This document shows, in pieces, positions 10,001 through 22,313 of a stretch of 64,000 nt of DNA. This stretch comes from Gadus chalcogrammus. Lineage: Eukaryota > Chordata > Actinopteri > Gadiformes > Gadidae. The stretch is from assembly GCF_026213295.1 (NCBI RefSeq), contig NC_079426.1:25331079-25395078 (forward strand), in the 5' to 3' direction. Under the pieces are notes generated by a model, which did not search any database, was not told the DNA's origin, and was given only the letters and a program-made list of their open reading frames with translations. The position numbers and the translations under genes were made by a program. Position 1 is the first letter of the stretch, and each line of letters opens with the position of its first letter.

Positions 10001-12459
10001 GAGACTGTGTGGTCAACGGAATCCTATGGCAGAAACAACGAGGACAACGGAAAGTCCTAGCCTACCACAGCTCCGCTCTGGAACCTCCAGAAAAAGGACT
10101 CCCTGAGTGTGGAAAAGCTATATGCGCCATCTCCAAAAGCCTGGACAAGACGGCCTACATAGTAATGACACACCCAGTTGTGGTCCACACTATCCACGGG
10201 GTAAAAGCATACCTGGATAGTTCAGACTACACAATCACCACAGCAACCAGGAACACAAAACTCCAGAGAATATTGGGAAATCCCATGGTCACCTTCACCA
10301 CCCAAGGAGCCAACATGACGGACAACATGCCCAGACCCAACGATGGAGAACCCCACATATGCTCAGAAGAAATAAAAAAGGCAGTGAAGATTCGACCAGG
10401 ACTGAGAGCGGAACCCCTTCAGCCAGTGGACGCGACCTTGTACACCGATGGATGCTGCTACAGGGCCGCCAATGGAGAAAACCTGGCCTCATGGGCTGTA
10501 GTGGAACAAACCAAACAAGGAATATGCAGCACTCTGGCTAGTGGCATATTAGAACAACCCGCTTCAGCACAAAGAGCCGAACTATATGCTATGTGTGAAG
10601 GTCTACGGATAGCCAAGGGGCGAACGCTAAATCTCTACACCGATCCCAATTATGCATACGAGCTAGCCCACCTAAACGGACAACAAATGATAAACAGACA
10701 GATGATCACCAGTGCTAATACCAAAGCAAAACACACAGACCTAATCTTGCTGTTAGCCAAAACAGCCCAACTACCTCGAGAAGTAGCCATCATGCACTGC
10801 CAAGGACATCAGAAAACACAAACAACGGAGGCAAGAGGAAACCACGCGGCGGATGAAGCAGCTAAGAAGGCAGGCGGATACGTCCCAGTAGAACATCTAA
10901 AAGAAGGAGGATACACCCTGGTGGTACACCAGATGATGGTCAATGAAGAAACAGTCCTGGACCCAGATGAACAGATGGTCAAAGAAATGCAAGGAGGAGC
11001 AGGACCTTATGAGAAATCGGCGTGGAGAGGAAAAGGGGCCAGAGAGAGCCCGGATGGAATATACTACTCCTCCACTGGAAAGCCGGTTGTCTCCTCCAAG
11101 GCCCTGCTGTTCCTCCTAAGGAAGGAGCATGGATTGGCACACGAAGGAAAGGCCAAGACCCGGCAAAGGATTGAAAGATACTGGTGGCATCCAGAACTCA
11201 AAGCTGTGTGCGACCAGTATGTCCAGGACTGTCAAACGTGCCAAGCCTGTAACCAAAGGCGGGGATTCAAGATAACCAAAGGACAATTCCCCGTGCCCCA
11301 GCTCCCATTTCAAGAAATCTACATTGATTTCACAGATATGGGACAAGAGAACAGAGTTGACGGAAAACGGTTTATGTTAGTAGCCGTTGACAGGTTCACT
11401 AGATGGGTAGAAGTAATTCCGGTTAAAAGGGAGGACGGGAAAACAGTCATCAAATGGTTAACACAGGAACTCATTCACCGCTGGGGATACCCAAAGCTTA
11501 TCTGCTCAGATAATGGTACCCACTTCGCCAACGCCCACCTTCAGGAAGTGGAAACATACATAGGACTCAAACACAGATTCGGCTCAGTATATCACCCCCA
11601 ATCGCAAGGCCTGGTAGAGCGAGCAAACCAGACAATTAAGAATCAATTAGCAAAAATACTCAGAAGCAATAGACTGGAGAAATCTAGAGACAGCACCGAG
11701 GAGGTAGAAACTCGAACCTTAGGACGCATGCAGGTGAATCAGCTGACAGGGACAGTTAAAGAAAAGACAGCAGGGAAAAAGATGACCTTGGTGACAGCTC
11801 TGCCATTAGCATTAATGGCCATACGATCCTCTCCCTCTAACACCACCCTTCTCAGCCCCCATGAATTAGTCACAGGACGTCCCATGCAAGGACCATACAG
11901 CCCACCATCCAAAGGACCCCCATCTGACAGGTTTGATGAAGTAATGCAGGAGTACCTGCAAGCACTAACTCAAGCTTCTTTAAGGTTGTATTCCCAGATC
12001 ACAGACCAAAAGCCGTTTGATCCAGAGGACCCTTCACCGACGTCGGTGACACCTGGCGAGTGGATCTGGGTGAAAAAACACCATCGAAAGAACCTAGAAG
12101 ACCGGTGGGAGGGGCCATACAAGGTACTCTTGGCCACACCCTTTTCTGTTTCTGTAGAGGACCGACGTTGGGCCCAGTGGCACCACCTGAGCCGGTGCCG
12201 CAAAGCAGATACCCCCGGCAGATCGTGGACTGAGACCCTGACCGACCTAGCTGCACTCCAAGCCAAGGACAAACACGCCCCACTCCAAGACGATTGGCCA
12301 AAGCGTGCCCCTGGGAAGGTACCTGGTAGGATTCCTTCTGGTAGTCCTGTTCCAAGAAGGAGCGGGAGACAACATCGCCAGCTACCCACCGACCAAACCA
12401 CCAACAACAACAGGTCAGGTCTCGTTAAGGTACTGTCGAGGGATAGAAAGTATCTTTGA
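9975..12459 (+). pseudogene. pol: ERV-B connection, RNase H and integrase
   Basis: The long open frame is the 3' half of pol. RNase H residues are visible: YTDG at 10441-10452, the AQRAEL glutamate, a NLYTD aspartate, GHQK and the final NHAADEA aspartate. The integrase zinc-binding domain has its two His near 11128 and 11140 and the Cys pair in CQTCQ. The catalytic core keeps D (11335), D (11509) and E (11617). The C-terminal GPY-type domain (WEGPYKVLL) is of gammaretroviral style. The domains read intact over 822 codons, but the listed start is a GTG with no Met; it is a fragment cut off by the upstream frameshift, and it overlaps env by 155 bp. Confidence 0.92.
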
Positions 12460-14205
12460 GCTAGATTTTTGTGAGATACTGCCGTGTGGGACCAGGACGG
12501 ACCGGGTCTACCAGGCAGAAAAGTACATGTGCGTAGGTACCAGACCAGACGGAAGCTACCAAAGAGGTTATGCCTGCCAGGCGTGGTCTCAGGCATCGTG
12601 GCTTACCCATCCTGGGTACAAGGAGGGCTATTATCCCCCGACGTCCAGCTACAAGGTACTCCAAAAGGGAATCTCCCTTACCAGAAGAGTATATGGCTAT
12701 AAGGAAATCTGGACCAGTAATGGTCTAGCAGTCAAGTGGGAGTCGATGTTCATAACGCAGATTTACTCGTTCCCGAAAACAGATCTCATAAGACAGACAA
12801 AGGCCTGGTCTTTCTAGTGTTAAGGGCGGATATTTGGGGGGAGGACCTAAAAATAGTTGTCCTTCTATCAGGATATGCATGCGGGCCCAATAAATTTCCA
12901 CCTAAAGGGACGTATGATTTCTTAGAAGCGCCACATCTCTCACCACCCCCGGTAGTGCACCAGCAGACCAACTGCTTTATCTGTGCCGCCGGCCGCCCCT
13001 CCTTGACCACAGCCCCCGCTAGAATCACCCCGCATAATTCACCGCAAGGTTTTGTTTTTCTATTGGAATTGTTCGTGGACGGCCACATCCCAGGGTGCTC
13101 AATTACAATAAAATCCCAACTACATATCATGTATCCTCAGACCCCGATTAGAGCTATACCCCCCAGATTTGAAGTTAATTTAACTCCGGACTATCATTGT
13201 ATCACAGGAAGGGGAACAGGGAGAAAGGTAGGATCATTTCCTCCTGAGTCTTGTAACACCACTAGAGAAATAAAATTGTTGTCCAATATGACCCATGCCC
13301 GTAGTGATATATGGTGGTTCTGTGGAGGACAGATCCTCAGTTCTCCCCTTTGAATTTTCAGGAACATGCGCAATCATACAATTAATAATACCCATCTACA
13401 TTTTACCTGATAGCAAGACTGTGATGGATCTCACATTATCCAGGAGCGGTGGTCTCCTGGATTTGACCCGTTGGAAACGGGGGTATGCACCAGTGCCGGG
13501 TAGTTTTGATAAAAACATATACATAGACGCAATAGGAGTACCCGAGGGGTCCCCAACGAACATAAAGCCCGGAATCAGATAGAGGCAGGATTTGAAACTG
13601 TTCTATTTTGGTGGTCTATTATTAATAAAAATGTTGACTGGATAAATTACATATACTATAATCAACAACGTTTTTTTAATTTTACAGAAGAGGCAGTCAA
13701 AGGACTGTCCGAACAATTGGATGCCACCTCCCGGATGACCTATCAGAATAGGCTAGCTTTAGATATGTTATTAGCAGAACCAGGAGGGGTGTGCGGGAGA
13801 ATAGGGACAACATGTTGTACTTTTATCCCCAATAACACAGCTCCAGATGGGTCCGTGGCCAGGGCGTTGGCCGGACTGCAATCCCTCAAGTTAGAGTTGG
13901 CCGAGAACTCCGGTATTAGTGACCCAATAGCTGGATGGATGGAGAACCTGTTTGGTAGGTGGAAAGGCATGATCCAGTCAGTGCTCATCGCGGGAATAAT
14001 GGCAGTAGCCGTGTTAATTGTTGTCGTCTGCTGTTGTATTCCCTGCGCACGAGGGCTACTGCATCGGCTGATCACCACAGCAGTGGGCGCTACAGAAGTG
14101 CCAGGTGGCATTCATGCTTACGTGGGAATCAGATATAATCCGGTGAACTGGGACGAGATACCACCTGAGGGACCCGACCCTATCCAGCTACAATATATAG
14201 AATAA
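12305..14205 (+). pseudogene. env: ERV-B env (three frame changes)
   Basis: The envelope glycoprotein would be made from a spliced message. Its start overlaps the pol end. A hydrophobic signal-like segment (YLVGFLLVVLF) follows, but the frame opens with GTG where an ATG is expected. The surface part is spread over three frames (12305-12817, 12736-13353, 13295-13582). The transmembrane subunit is in a fourth open stretch that includes 13717-14205. It has a CX6CC motif at 13792-13818, a membrane anchor at about 13975-14050 and a short tail. CX6CC indicates a covalently linked gamma-type env. The FIPNNTAPDGS block resembles fish gamma-type env genes, recalled rather than searched. Several indels make it non-functional as one gene. 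Confidence 0.9.
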
Positions 14206-15191
14206 TCACCACCATTTGTAGCACCTGTGTCTAAGATCATCAATATCCCGTATATACTTGAATAACTAATTATTGAACCACCAAGACGGGTTGTGTTTGT
14301 TATTATATAGTATTGTTCGGTTGCGAGTGCAACCTGTTGTTTCTGTATCACTGCATTGATAATGGGGCGGTTGATCTTCTTTGAGACAGTTGTTTACAGG
14401 TTTCCTGTTGCTGACACGACGACGATTGAACGCCTGAAGGAGGCTCCCATGATGTGAAAGTAACCTCTCTGTGAGCTGAGCCCTTGACAAGGAGGGACGA
14501 GTCTTGGGTTCATGAATTACAGGCCCCGACGGCGACAGAAGAAACAATGGCTGCGATAATAACAATGTCCAAAACCACCCACATGCAACAGCGCACCAAT
14601 ACACGAAGATCACCTGAACCACCCAAATCCATGCCAGCCTATCAATAATCTTGAATTTCTTAAATTTTGATTATTTTTAAATAATAAAAATAAATAATAA
14701 TTTATTATAATATTTATTAATTGTATTTATTTATTAATATTTATTATAAATATTGTGAGATAATATTTTTTTTCATATTTCACAATAATAATAAATAAAT
14801 TATTTATTATTATTATTGCTAATTGTGTACTTTACTTTTGCACATGTTGAAAATTGTATGACCTTGTTACACATAACCAAAAAGTATTAGCTTAGGATTT
14901 CTATGGATACTTTTGTTTGTGTGCTGTTTGACCATATGATTGTATGATAACCAGGATATATGTTCATTGTTGTATTGCTAATATGACTTGTATTACCCAT
15001 GAGACCCATCAAGGCAAATGCCGTTTCAGTATTATGGTAATCCGTGGTGGTTTATCTCCAATATGGAGTTTTTTCCACTCGGTTGGTGGTGTTGATGATT
15101 TATCCTACTTTGACTATGTTTTCGGTGTGGTAAATGGTGTTTATGATTTAAAATATTATTGTATGGTCATCTGAGATGACCAAGGAGGGAT
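14206..15191 (+). other. ERV-B post-env region with AT-rich block and polypurine tract
   Basis: Non-coding DNA of almost 1 kb between env and the 3' LTR. 14206-14640 recurs in ERV-A (22560-22931) and partly in ERV-C (55990-56050). 14640-14830 is a TTTATTA/AATAAT low-complexity block absent from the ERV-A copy. 14880-15191 recurs inverted at 1195-1480. The tract AAGGAGGGA (15182-15190) directly precedes the LTR and is the likely plus-strand primer. Confidence 0.75.
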
Positions 15192-15204
15192 TGTTACGTA
15201 TTTT
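15192..15204 (+). mobile_element. ERV-B 3' LTR, first 13 bp
   Basis: TGTTACGTATTTT begins just after the polypurine tract. The LTR then resumes at 21886 with ATTTTAAGAACCTGAG, so ATTTT (15200-15204 and 21886-21890) is duplicated around the palindrome. Confidence 0.88.
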
Positions 15205-15245
15205 ACAACACAGTCTCACTCCCTACTCGTCAAACGTGTGACGCA

Positions 15246-15335
15246 TGGCCAAGGATCCCTGGCGTCAATTTCCGACGAAAAAGTGGTACCCTTTTCGTCG
15301 TTTTTCAACGCGGGGTCCGTCAGATAGACATTCAT
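15246..15335 (+). repeat. Arm-internal direct repeat, copy 1
   Basis: A block running GGATCCCTGGCGTC, TTTCCGACGA, TTTTTCAACGCGGGGTCC to CAGATAGAC recurs at 16524-16612 in the same orientation, and in mirror image at 20478-20566 and 21755-21844. The CAACACnGTCTCACTC word adjoins both copies, before the first and after the second. This suggests that each arm was built from two related termini. Confidence 0.8.
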
Positions 15336-15420
15336 GTTAATCCCTCAGCGTCGGATATAGACGAAAGGAAATCGATGTTTATCAACGGTGATGCCGTAGC
15401 TATTGTCTATTGATTTGTTT

Positions 15421-15660
15421 GACAGATTCACCATTAAACGTGTTTCTAATGCCATTTCTAGCGAGAAATGTACCTTTTCCTTGAATAATCTTCAGTCAGT
15501 GAATGTGTATGATCTTTATTAATATTTATTATCTGAATGGGAAATGCAATATTTTAGGACCGATTCACCGTTAAACGTGTTTCTAATAACATTTCTAGCG
15601 AGAAATATGCTTTTTACTTGCATAATCTTCAGTCAGTGATTGTGTCTGATCTTTAGTTTT
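15421..15660 (+). repeat. Two diverged 100-bp direct repeats in the arm
   Basis: GATTCACCnTTAAACGTGTTTCTAA, CATTTCTAGCGAGAAAT and AATCTTCAGTCAGTGA occur in the same order at 15424-15520 and 15563-15657, spaced 139 bp apart. They are mirrored in the right arm (about 21435-21665). Confidence 0.75.
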
Positions 15661-18497
15661 ATAGTTATCAGGAACACTTTATCGGCTCGCTCGCATGTTT
15701 CAACGACGTCAGGTTGCTAGGGACGCTGCTTTCGCTAAACTAGCAGCTCACGTGTTTCCTGCGTTTGTGTTATTAAACCGTTACTTTATGTAACTTTTAA
15801 TGATATTGTAATAACCACAGGCGAGGTAGTGAGCGAAGTAAGCTTGATAGCAGGTTTATTGGATTCCACAATCGGACAGGCAGGCACAGCTCCACCGGAA
15901 AACTACAACAACCAAAACTCCCGCCCGGAAGGAAACCCCCGGAACCCCCTCTCAGAAGGCCCGCCCCTTCCCCCCAAACCCTGTGACGCTACAATACAGG
16001 CCCCCAGGACTGGTGCATATTTCCGGAATCCACCAGTGCTCAGAGGCCACGCCTGGTATTGCAGTCGGTTTAGTGGGCTGTGGACGGGTCCCGGAAGTAG
16101 ATATCCTCGTTCACTCCAATACAAGTGGGGAGCAGGAATGTGTCTCCGCAGAAAATGTGTGGATATCAATCAAAGGTTCATAATTATCTTTATACCGTGT
16201 ACTAAAAAAATGTACGTTTCTTCTTTTCAAAACGCCCCCTCAAGCGTTTTATTAGCCGTTATCTCGCTGGGGAAGAGGGGTGTGCAGCTGAAAGGAGTCG
16301 TAGTGAAACAAATGGCATCCGAGAGGGCCTAGTTCAGTGCTCCGTTAACGTGTCCGATTTTTGGACTGGTTCATCTGCTGCTCAATAACTCTTACGGTAC
16401 TCTGCTTGCAATCATTGTGATTCATCATGTATTGATCCATTTATTCAAACGATCCAAAGACAAAGAACAGGTGCATTACGGTATAATTTTATATTGTTGT
16501 TGGACCGGAGTTGGTGGATGGGCACGGATCCCTGGCGTCGATTTCCGACGACAAATGGGTACCTTTTTCGTCGTTTTTCAACGCGGGGTCCGTCAGATAG
16601 ACCTTCATGTTCAACACGGTCTCACTCACGTGCAGGCCCCCACCCTCGTGTTCTTCCAAGGCCCTCCCCCAGCTGACCTAATGATTCGCCCCCACACTGA
16701 TTGACAAGAAGAACATTACAATACAAGCGCATAGAACAACTGGCATAACGGACAACGAAATACAATGCAACACATAACACACAAACTATTTAACTGTCCC
16801 AGGGTCGCTACAATATCGTAAATACGAATTCGTTCTCAGCCTATTTTTGCCATTTATTTACCGTGTTACTATGGCAGAATAAAGAATAAATTCATGCATC
16901 ATCATTCAACTTGAACATGTGTTTTTACAGTATAGAGTGGTGGAGAGGGACGACGTATGTTGGCAAACCCGGAAGTGAGCGTCGCCCTCGGTTCCCTTGA
17001 CAAAAAGCCAACGGGTTTTCCTTTGGATTAGTGCAGAAAAATGTGCATCTTTGAAGCAACTCCTCAAAAATGGAAAATAAATAAATAAATAAAAATAACC
17101 GTGCTCCAAAGAACGAAGTGTAAACCAATGCATTCTGAATGGGAGTGTTTCTCCAATTTTTCCATGCTACACAGAACGAAATGTAAACCCATGCAAATAA
17201 AGACTTCATGTTCATAATAATTTAAATATCATTAATCTACAGAGTGTGTAGGGAGGTATTATATTTTTTTCAACGGGGCTGAATCCAGTCACTTGACCGT
17301 CATGGTTGCTATGGTGGTTGCTATCGACCGCCCCCTCTAATACTCGTGGCTCTAAAAACCACGCGGCAAAGGAGCTGCCGTAAATTGTGTTGTTTTTGTC
17401 GTAAACTAGGGTCCGATGGTTGAAAAATAGACAGATATTCCAAGGTATCCTTAAAAGGCAGCTTGGATGTGTTTATTTTCTGCAGTTTAGACTTCTATAA
17501 CTCATTTTTGAAAGCAGAACACCAAGCTCATTGATTTAACAAGGGAGGGTTATTTGAAACAATTTATTAAATAAATATTTGTGAGAGGTCATTCCTTCTC
17601 CTGATTTTACTTCCTATTTATGTCTAGGGTAAACCCCTACTGTCCACAAGCATCCCCCCCCTCCCCATATGGATTTGGAGAATTGTTGCCACGTCCCAGT
17701 GGTGGAGGTATCATATATATATGAAAGAGGGCATTCAATTATAGCCTACTACAATGATCAATTAGGAGGCCGAAGCCCTAAAGGAAGTGATCCAATAGGT
17801 GACTGAGTCGACAACATTTAAGTAAGCTGTATAGGGTCTCTTATATATCAAAGGGGGTCTCAAAGGACGCATACGCTTCAACCTGTGGCTCCAGCACTAC
17901 AGGAAATGACTCTGCAAGTGCTCCATCTCGTTGCAACTCACCCAGCGGCTCACTTGCAAGATTTTGGCCTGAAGTTCTTCCCAGACCTACACCCTAGCCA
18001 TCCAACATGCATATCTGAGAATCAGGCCTCTCTTTAATAATGACAAAAAGTTATGAGAGAAACACACTAACTTTTTGTTATCTGCATAAGCGGCGTGGTG
18101 CCGGCTCCTTTTGACCTTTTGACCCCAGACTTCAAAAACGTGGCCACAGGCCAGCTGTGTCTACACACCTTTAGCCACAAATGTACACCTCCATCCCACA
18201 AAAAATGGGGACTAGAAACTAACCTCTGTCTTATGTACATTTACTGTACTGTTGGAGGTCACGCCCCTTTGCCGACCTTTTCGAGATAGCTAGGGATGCT
18301 AAAATGTTTACACACATTTCCCGGGGCCCCGTGAACGACATATCCGAGATTTGGAGTTCTAGCCCTTAGAGAAAAAAAGTTTTCCCAAATGGAGTGTCAT
18401 TTGGACAAAGCCCCTCAGAAGTGTAGCCTGCAAGACCTAATGGTTCAGAATGTGGTGGAAAAACAGTTTTTGAGATAGGAAGGTCCTACCGCCCTGA

Positions 18498-18590
18498 AAT
18501 TGTAATACCTTATTCTAGGCCCTAACTGGGACCTCCGCACCGAAACTTGGCCCGGTCGGACCCCGAGGGCCGGAAGGGTGGGGCCTGCCC
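18498..18590. other. Palindrome spacer
   Basis: The only non-mirrored DNA in the 6.68-kb element, 93 bp and GC-rich in its second half. It contains smaller self-complementary words (CCGGTCGGACCCCGAGGGCCGG), so the centre would fold as well. It has no coding signal. Confidence 0.8.
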
Positions 18591-21500
18591 TCAGGGCGGT
18601 AGGACCTTCCTATCTCAAAAACTGTTTTTCCACCACATTCTGAACCATTAGGTCTTGCAGGCTACACTTCTGAGGGGATTTGTCCAAATGACACTCCATT
18701 TGGGAAAACTTTTTTTCTCTAAGGGCTAGAACTCCAAATCTCGGATATGTCGTTCACGGGGCCCCGGGAAATGTGTGTAAACATTTTAACATCCCTAGCT
18801 ATCTCGAAAAGGTCGGCAAAGGGGCGTGACCTCCAACAGTACAGTAAATGTACATAAGACAGAGGTTAGTTTCTAGTCCCCATTTTTTGTGGGATGGAGG
18901 TGTACATTTGTGGCTAAAGGTGTGTAGACACAGCTGGCCTGTGGCCACGTTTTTGAAGTCTGGGGTCAAAAGGTCAAAAGGAGCCGGCACCACGCCGCTT
19001 ATGCAGATAACAAAAAGTTAATGTGTGTTTCTCTCATAACTTTTTGTCATTATTAAAGAGAGGCCTGATTCTCAGATATGCATGTTGGATGGCTAGGGTG
19101 TAGGTCTGGGAAGAACTTCAGGCCAAAATCTTGCAAGTGAGCCGCTGGGTGAGTTGCAACGAGATGGAGCACTTGCAGAGTCATTTCCTGTAGTGCTGGA
19201 GCCACAGGTTGAAGCGTATGCGTCCTTTGAGACCCCCTTTGATATATAAGAGACCCTATACAGCTTACTTAAATGTTGTCGACTCAGTCACCTATTGGAT
19301 CACTTCCTTTAGGGCTTCGGCCTCCTAATTGATCATTGTAGTAGGCTATAATTGAATGCCCTCTTTCATATATATATGATACCTCCACCACTGGGACGTG
19401 GCAACAATTCTCCAAATCCATATGGGGAGGGGGGGGATGCTTGTGGACAGTAGGGGTTTACCCTAGACATAAATAGGAAGTAAAATCAGGAGAAGGAATG
19501 ACCTCTCACAAATATTTATTTAATAAATTGTTTCAAATAACCCTCCCTTGTTAAATCAATGAGCTTGGTGTTCTGCTTTCAAAAATGAGTTATAGAAGTC
19601 TAAACTGCAGAAAATAAACACATCCAAGCTGCCTTTTAAGGATACCTTGGAATATCTGTCTATTTTTCAACCATCGGACCCTAGTTTACGACAAAAACAA
19701 CACAATTTACGGCAGCTCCTTTGCCGCGTGGTTTTTAGAGCCACGAGTATTAGAGGGGGCGGTCGATAGCAACCACCATAGCAACCATGACGGTCAAGTG
19801 ACTGGATTCAGCCCCGTTGAAAAAAATATAATACCTCCCTACACACTCTGTAGATTAATGATATTTAAATTATTATGAACATGAAGTCTTTATTTGCATG
19901 GGTTTACATTTCGTTCTGTGTAGCATGGAAAAATTGGAGAAACACTCCCATTCAGAATGCATTGGTTTACACTTCGTTCTTTGGAGCACGGTTATTTTTA
20001 TTTATTTATTTATTTTCCATTTTTGAGGAGTTGCTTCAAAGATGCACATTTTTCTGCACTAATCCAAAGGAAAACCCGTTGGCTTTTTGTCAAGGGAACC
20101 GAGGGCGACGCTCACTTCCGGGTTTGCCAACATACGTCGTCCCTCTCCACCACTCTATACTGTAAAAACACATGTTCAAGTTGAATGATGATGCATGAAT
20201 TTATTCTTTATTCTGCCATAGTAACACGGTAAATAAATGGCAAAAATAGGCTGAGAACGAATTCGTATTTACGATATTGTAGCGACCCTGGGACAGTTAA
20301 ATAGTTTGTGTGTTATGTGTTGCATTGTATTTCGTTGTCCGTTATGCCAGTTGTTCTATGCGCTTGTATTGTAATGTTCTTCTTGTCAATCAGTGTGGGG
20401 GCGAATCATTAGGTCAGCTGGGGGAGGGCCTTGGAAGAACACGAGGGTGGGGGCCTGCACGTGAGTGAGACCGTGTTGAACATGAAGGTCTATCTGACGG
20501 ACCCCGCGTTGAAAAACGACGAAAAAGGTACCCATTTGTCGTCGGAAATCGACGCCAGGGATCCGTGCCCATCCACCAACTCCGGTCCAACAACAATATA
20601 AAATTATACCGTAATGCACCTGTTCTTTGTCTTTGGATCGTTTGAATAAATGGATCAATACATGATGAATCACAATGATTGCAAGCAGAGTACCGTAAGA
20701 GTTATTGAGCAGCAGATGAACCAGTCCAAAAATCGGACACGTTAACGGAGCACTGAACTAGGCCCTCTCGGATGCCATTTGTTTCACTACGACTCCTTTC
20801 AGCTGCACACCCCTCTTCCCCAGCGAGATAACGGCTAATAAAACGCTTGAGGGGGCGTTTTGAAAAGAAGAAACGTACATTTTTTTAGTACACGGTATAA
20901 AGATAATTATGAACCTTTGATTGATATCCACACATTTTCTGCGGAGACACATTCCTGCTCCCCACTTGTATTGGAGTGAACGAGGATATCTACTTCCGGG
21001 ACCCGTCCACAGCCCACTAAACCGACTGCAATACCAGGCGTGGCCTCTGAGCACTGGTGGATTCCGGAAATATGCACCAGTCCTGGGGGCCTGTATTGTA
21101 GCGTCACAGGGTTTGGGGGGAAGGGGCGGGCCTTCTGAGAGGGGGTTCCGGGGGTTTCCTTCCGGGCGGGAGTTTTGGTTGTTGTAGTTTTCCGGTGGAG
21201 CTGTGCCTGCCTGTCCGATTGTGGAATCCAATAAACCTGCTATCAAGCTTACTTCGCTCACTACCTCGCCTGTGGTTATTACAATATCATTAAAAGTTAC
21301 ATAAAGTAACGGTTTAATAACACAAACGCAGGAAACACGTGAGCTGCTAGTTTAGCGAAAGCAGCGTCCCTAGCAACCTGACGTCGTTGAAACATGCGAG
21401 CGAGCCGATAAAGTGTTCCTGATAACTATAAAACTAAAGATCAGACACAATCACTGACTGAAGATTATGCAAGTAAAAAGCATATTTCTCGCTAGAAATG

Positions 21501-21885
21501 TTATTAGAAACACGTTTAACGGTGAATCGGTCCTAAAATATTGCATTTCCCATTCAGATAATAAATATTAATAAAGATCATACACATTCACTGACTGAAG
21601 ATTATTCAAGGAAAAGGTACATTTCTCGCTAGAAATGGCATTAGAAACACGTTTAATGGTGAATCTGTCAAACAAATCAATAGACAATAGCTACGGCATC
21701 ACCGTTGATAAACATCGATTTCCTTTCGTCTATATCCGACGCTGAGGGATTAACATGAATGTCTATCTGACGGACCCCGCGTTGAAAAACGACGAAAAGG
21801 GTACCACTTTTTCGTCGGAAATTGACGCCAGGGATCCTTGGCCATGCGTCACACGTTTGACGAGTAGGGAGTGAGACTGTGTTGT

Positions 21886-22313
21886 ATTTTAAGAACCTGA
21901 GCTACCCACACATAGCCCCTAGGAAGCAGGACCAAACATATAAGCCGTAAATACTATACATAGCCACAAGGGGAGCAGGACCATACTGAAGGCTGCAATA
22001 GCTGCTCCATCCACAGAAGGCAGCACCACAGACAAGTGAGGAAGCCGAGGGTAATACGTCACACCGGCTCCGCCCACTTCACACAGGCCATGTGGATCCT
22101 ACCATATTAGTCAACATCGAGCTAGAGCTCGTCAGAATCTTCTCGCTGCAAGTAGACATAGGGTTAATGTTTTTGATCATCTGGGAGACGCTCAGCACGT
22201 GCTCAACACGCTTCCACCTCCTTTTGCTCCGTAGTTACCATACCGAAATACTTTAACAAATAAAGTGTTAAAAGCTATCCTGAATTGAAACCCTTTCTTG
22301 GAAGAACTCAGCA
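21886..22313 (+). mobile_element. ERV-B 3' LTR, remainder
   Basis: It continues the LTR from ATTTTAAGAACC to CTCAGCA at 22313, with AATAAA at 22259-22264. It is followed by GTGA, the provirus target duplication. It is collinear with the 5' LTR with about a dozen substitutions. Confidence 0.92.

Larger units (their letters stand above)
15205..21885. mobile_element. Giant 6.68-kb inverted-repeat (foldback) insertion
   Basis: The left arm 15205-18497 is the reverse complement of the right arm 18591-21885, with a 93-bp spacer. I found only a few differences (for example near 18413/18676, 18299/18790 and a 2-bp indel near 18070/19015), so the arms are over 99 percent identical. The outer ends are ACAACACAG…CTGTGTTGT. 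A 5-bp duplication ATTTT flanks it and it interrupts the ERV-B 3' LTR, so it arrived as one unit after ERV-B. No transposase-like ORF is visible; the longest Met-less ORFs (15829-16332 and its mirror) match nothing I know. It may be a non-autonomous foldback DNA transposon of unknown superfamily. Confidence 0.9.
1481..22313 (+). mobile_element. Provirus ERV-B, nested in ERV-A and split by a palindrome
   Basis: A full-length provirus with TG...CA LTRs, a 4-bp GTGA target duplication (1477-1480 and 22314-22317), a tRNA-Trp PBS, gag, an in-frame UAG, pro-pol, overlapping env, a polypurine tract and a 3' LTR. Without the palindrome (15205-21885) it is about 14.2 kb, long for a simple retrovirus; the excess is tandem-repeat leader and a repeat-expanded gag. 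The two LTRs differ by roughly 3 percent by eye, so insertion is not recent. Gag-pro suppression, the IN C-terminal domain type and the CX6CC env place it near gamma/epsilon-type ERVs. All three gene regions carry frameshifts or stops, so it is not coding competent. Confidence 0.93.

Noticed and set aside
15829..16332. 167-codon ORF in the palindrome arm as a gene
   Set aside because: No Met start (opens with GTG), proline-rich without motif, and exactly mirrored in the other arm. No independent support.
15205..21885. Palindrome as a foldback sequencing or assembly artefact
   Set aside because: An artefact would mirror the flanks as well. Here the left flank is LTR start, the right flank is the rest of the same LTR, and a 5-bp duplication lies between them.
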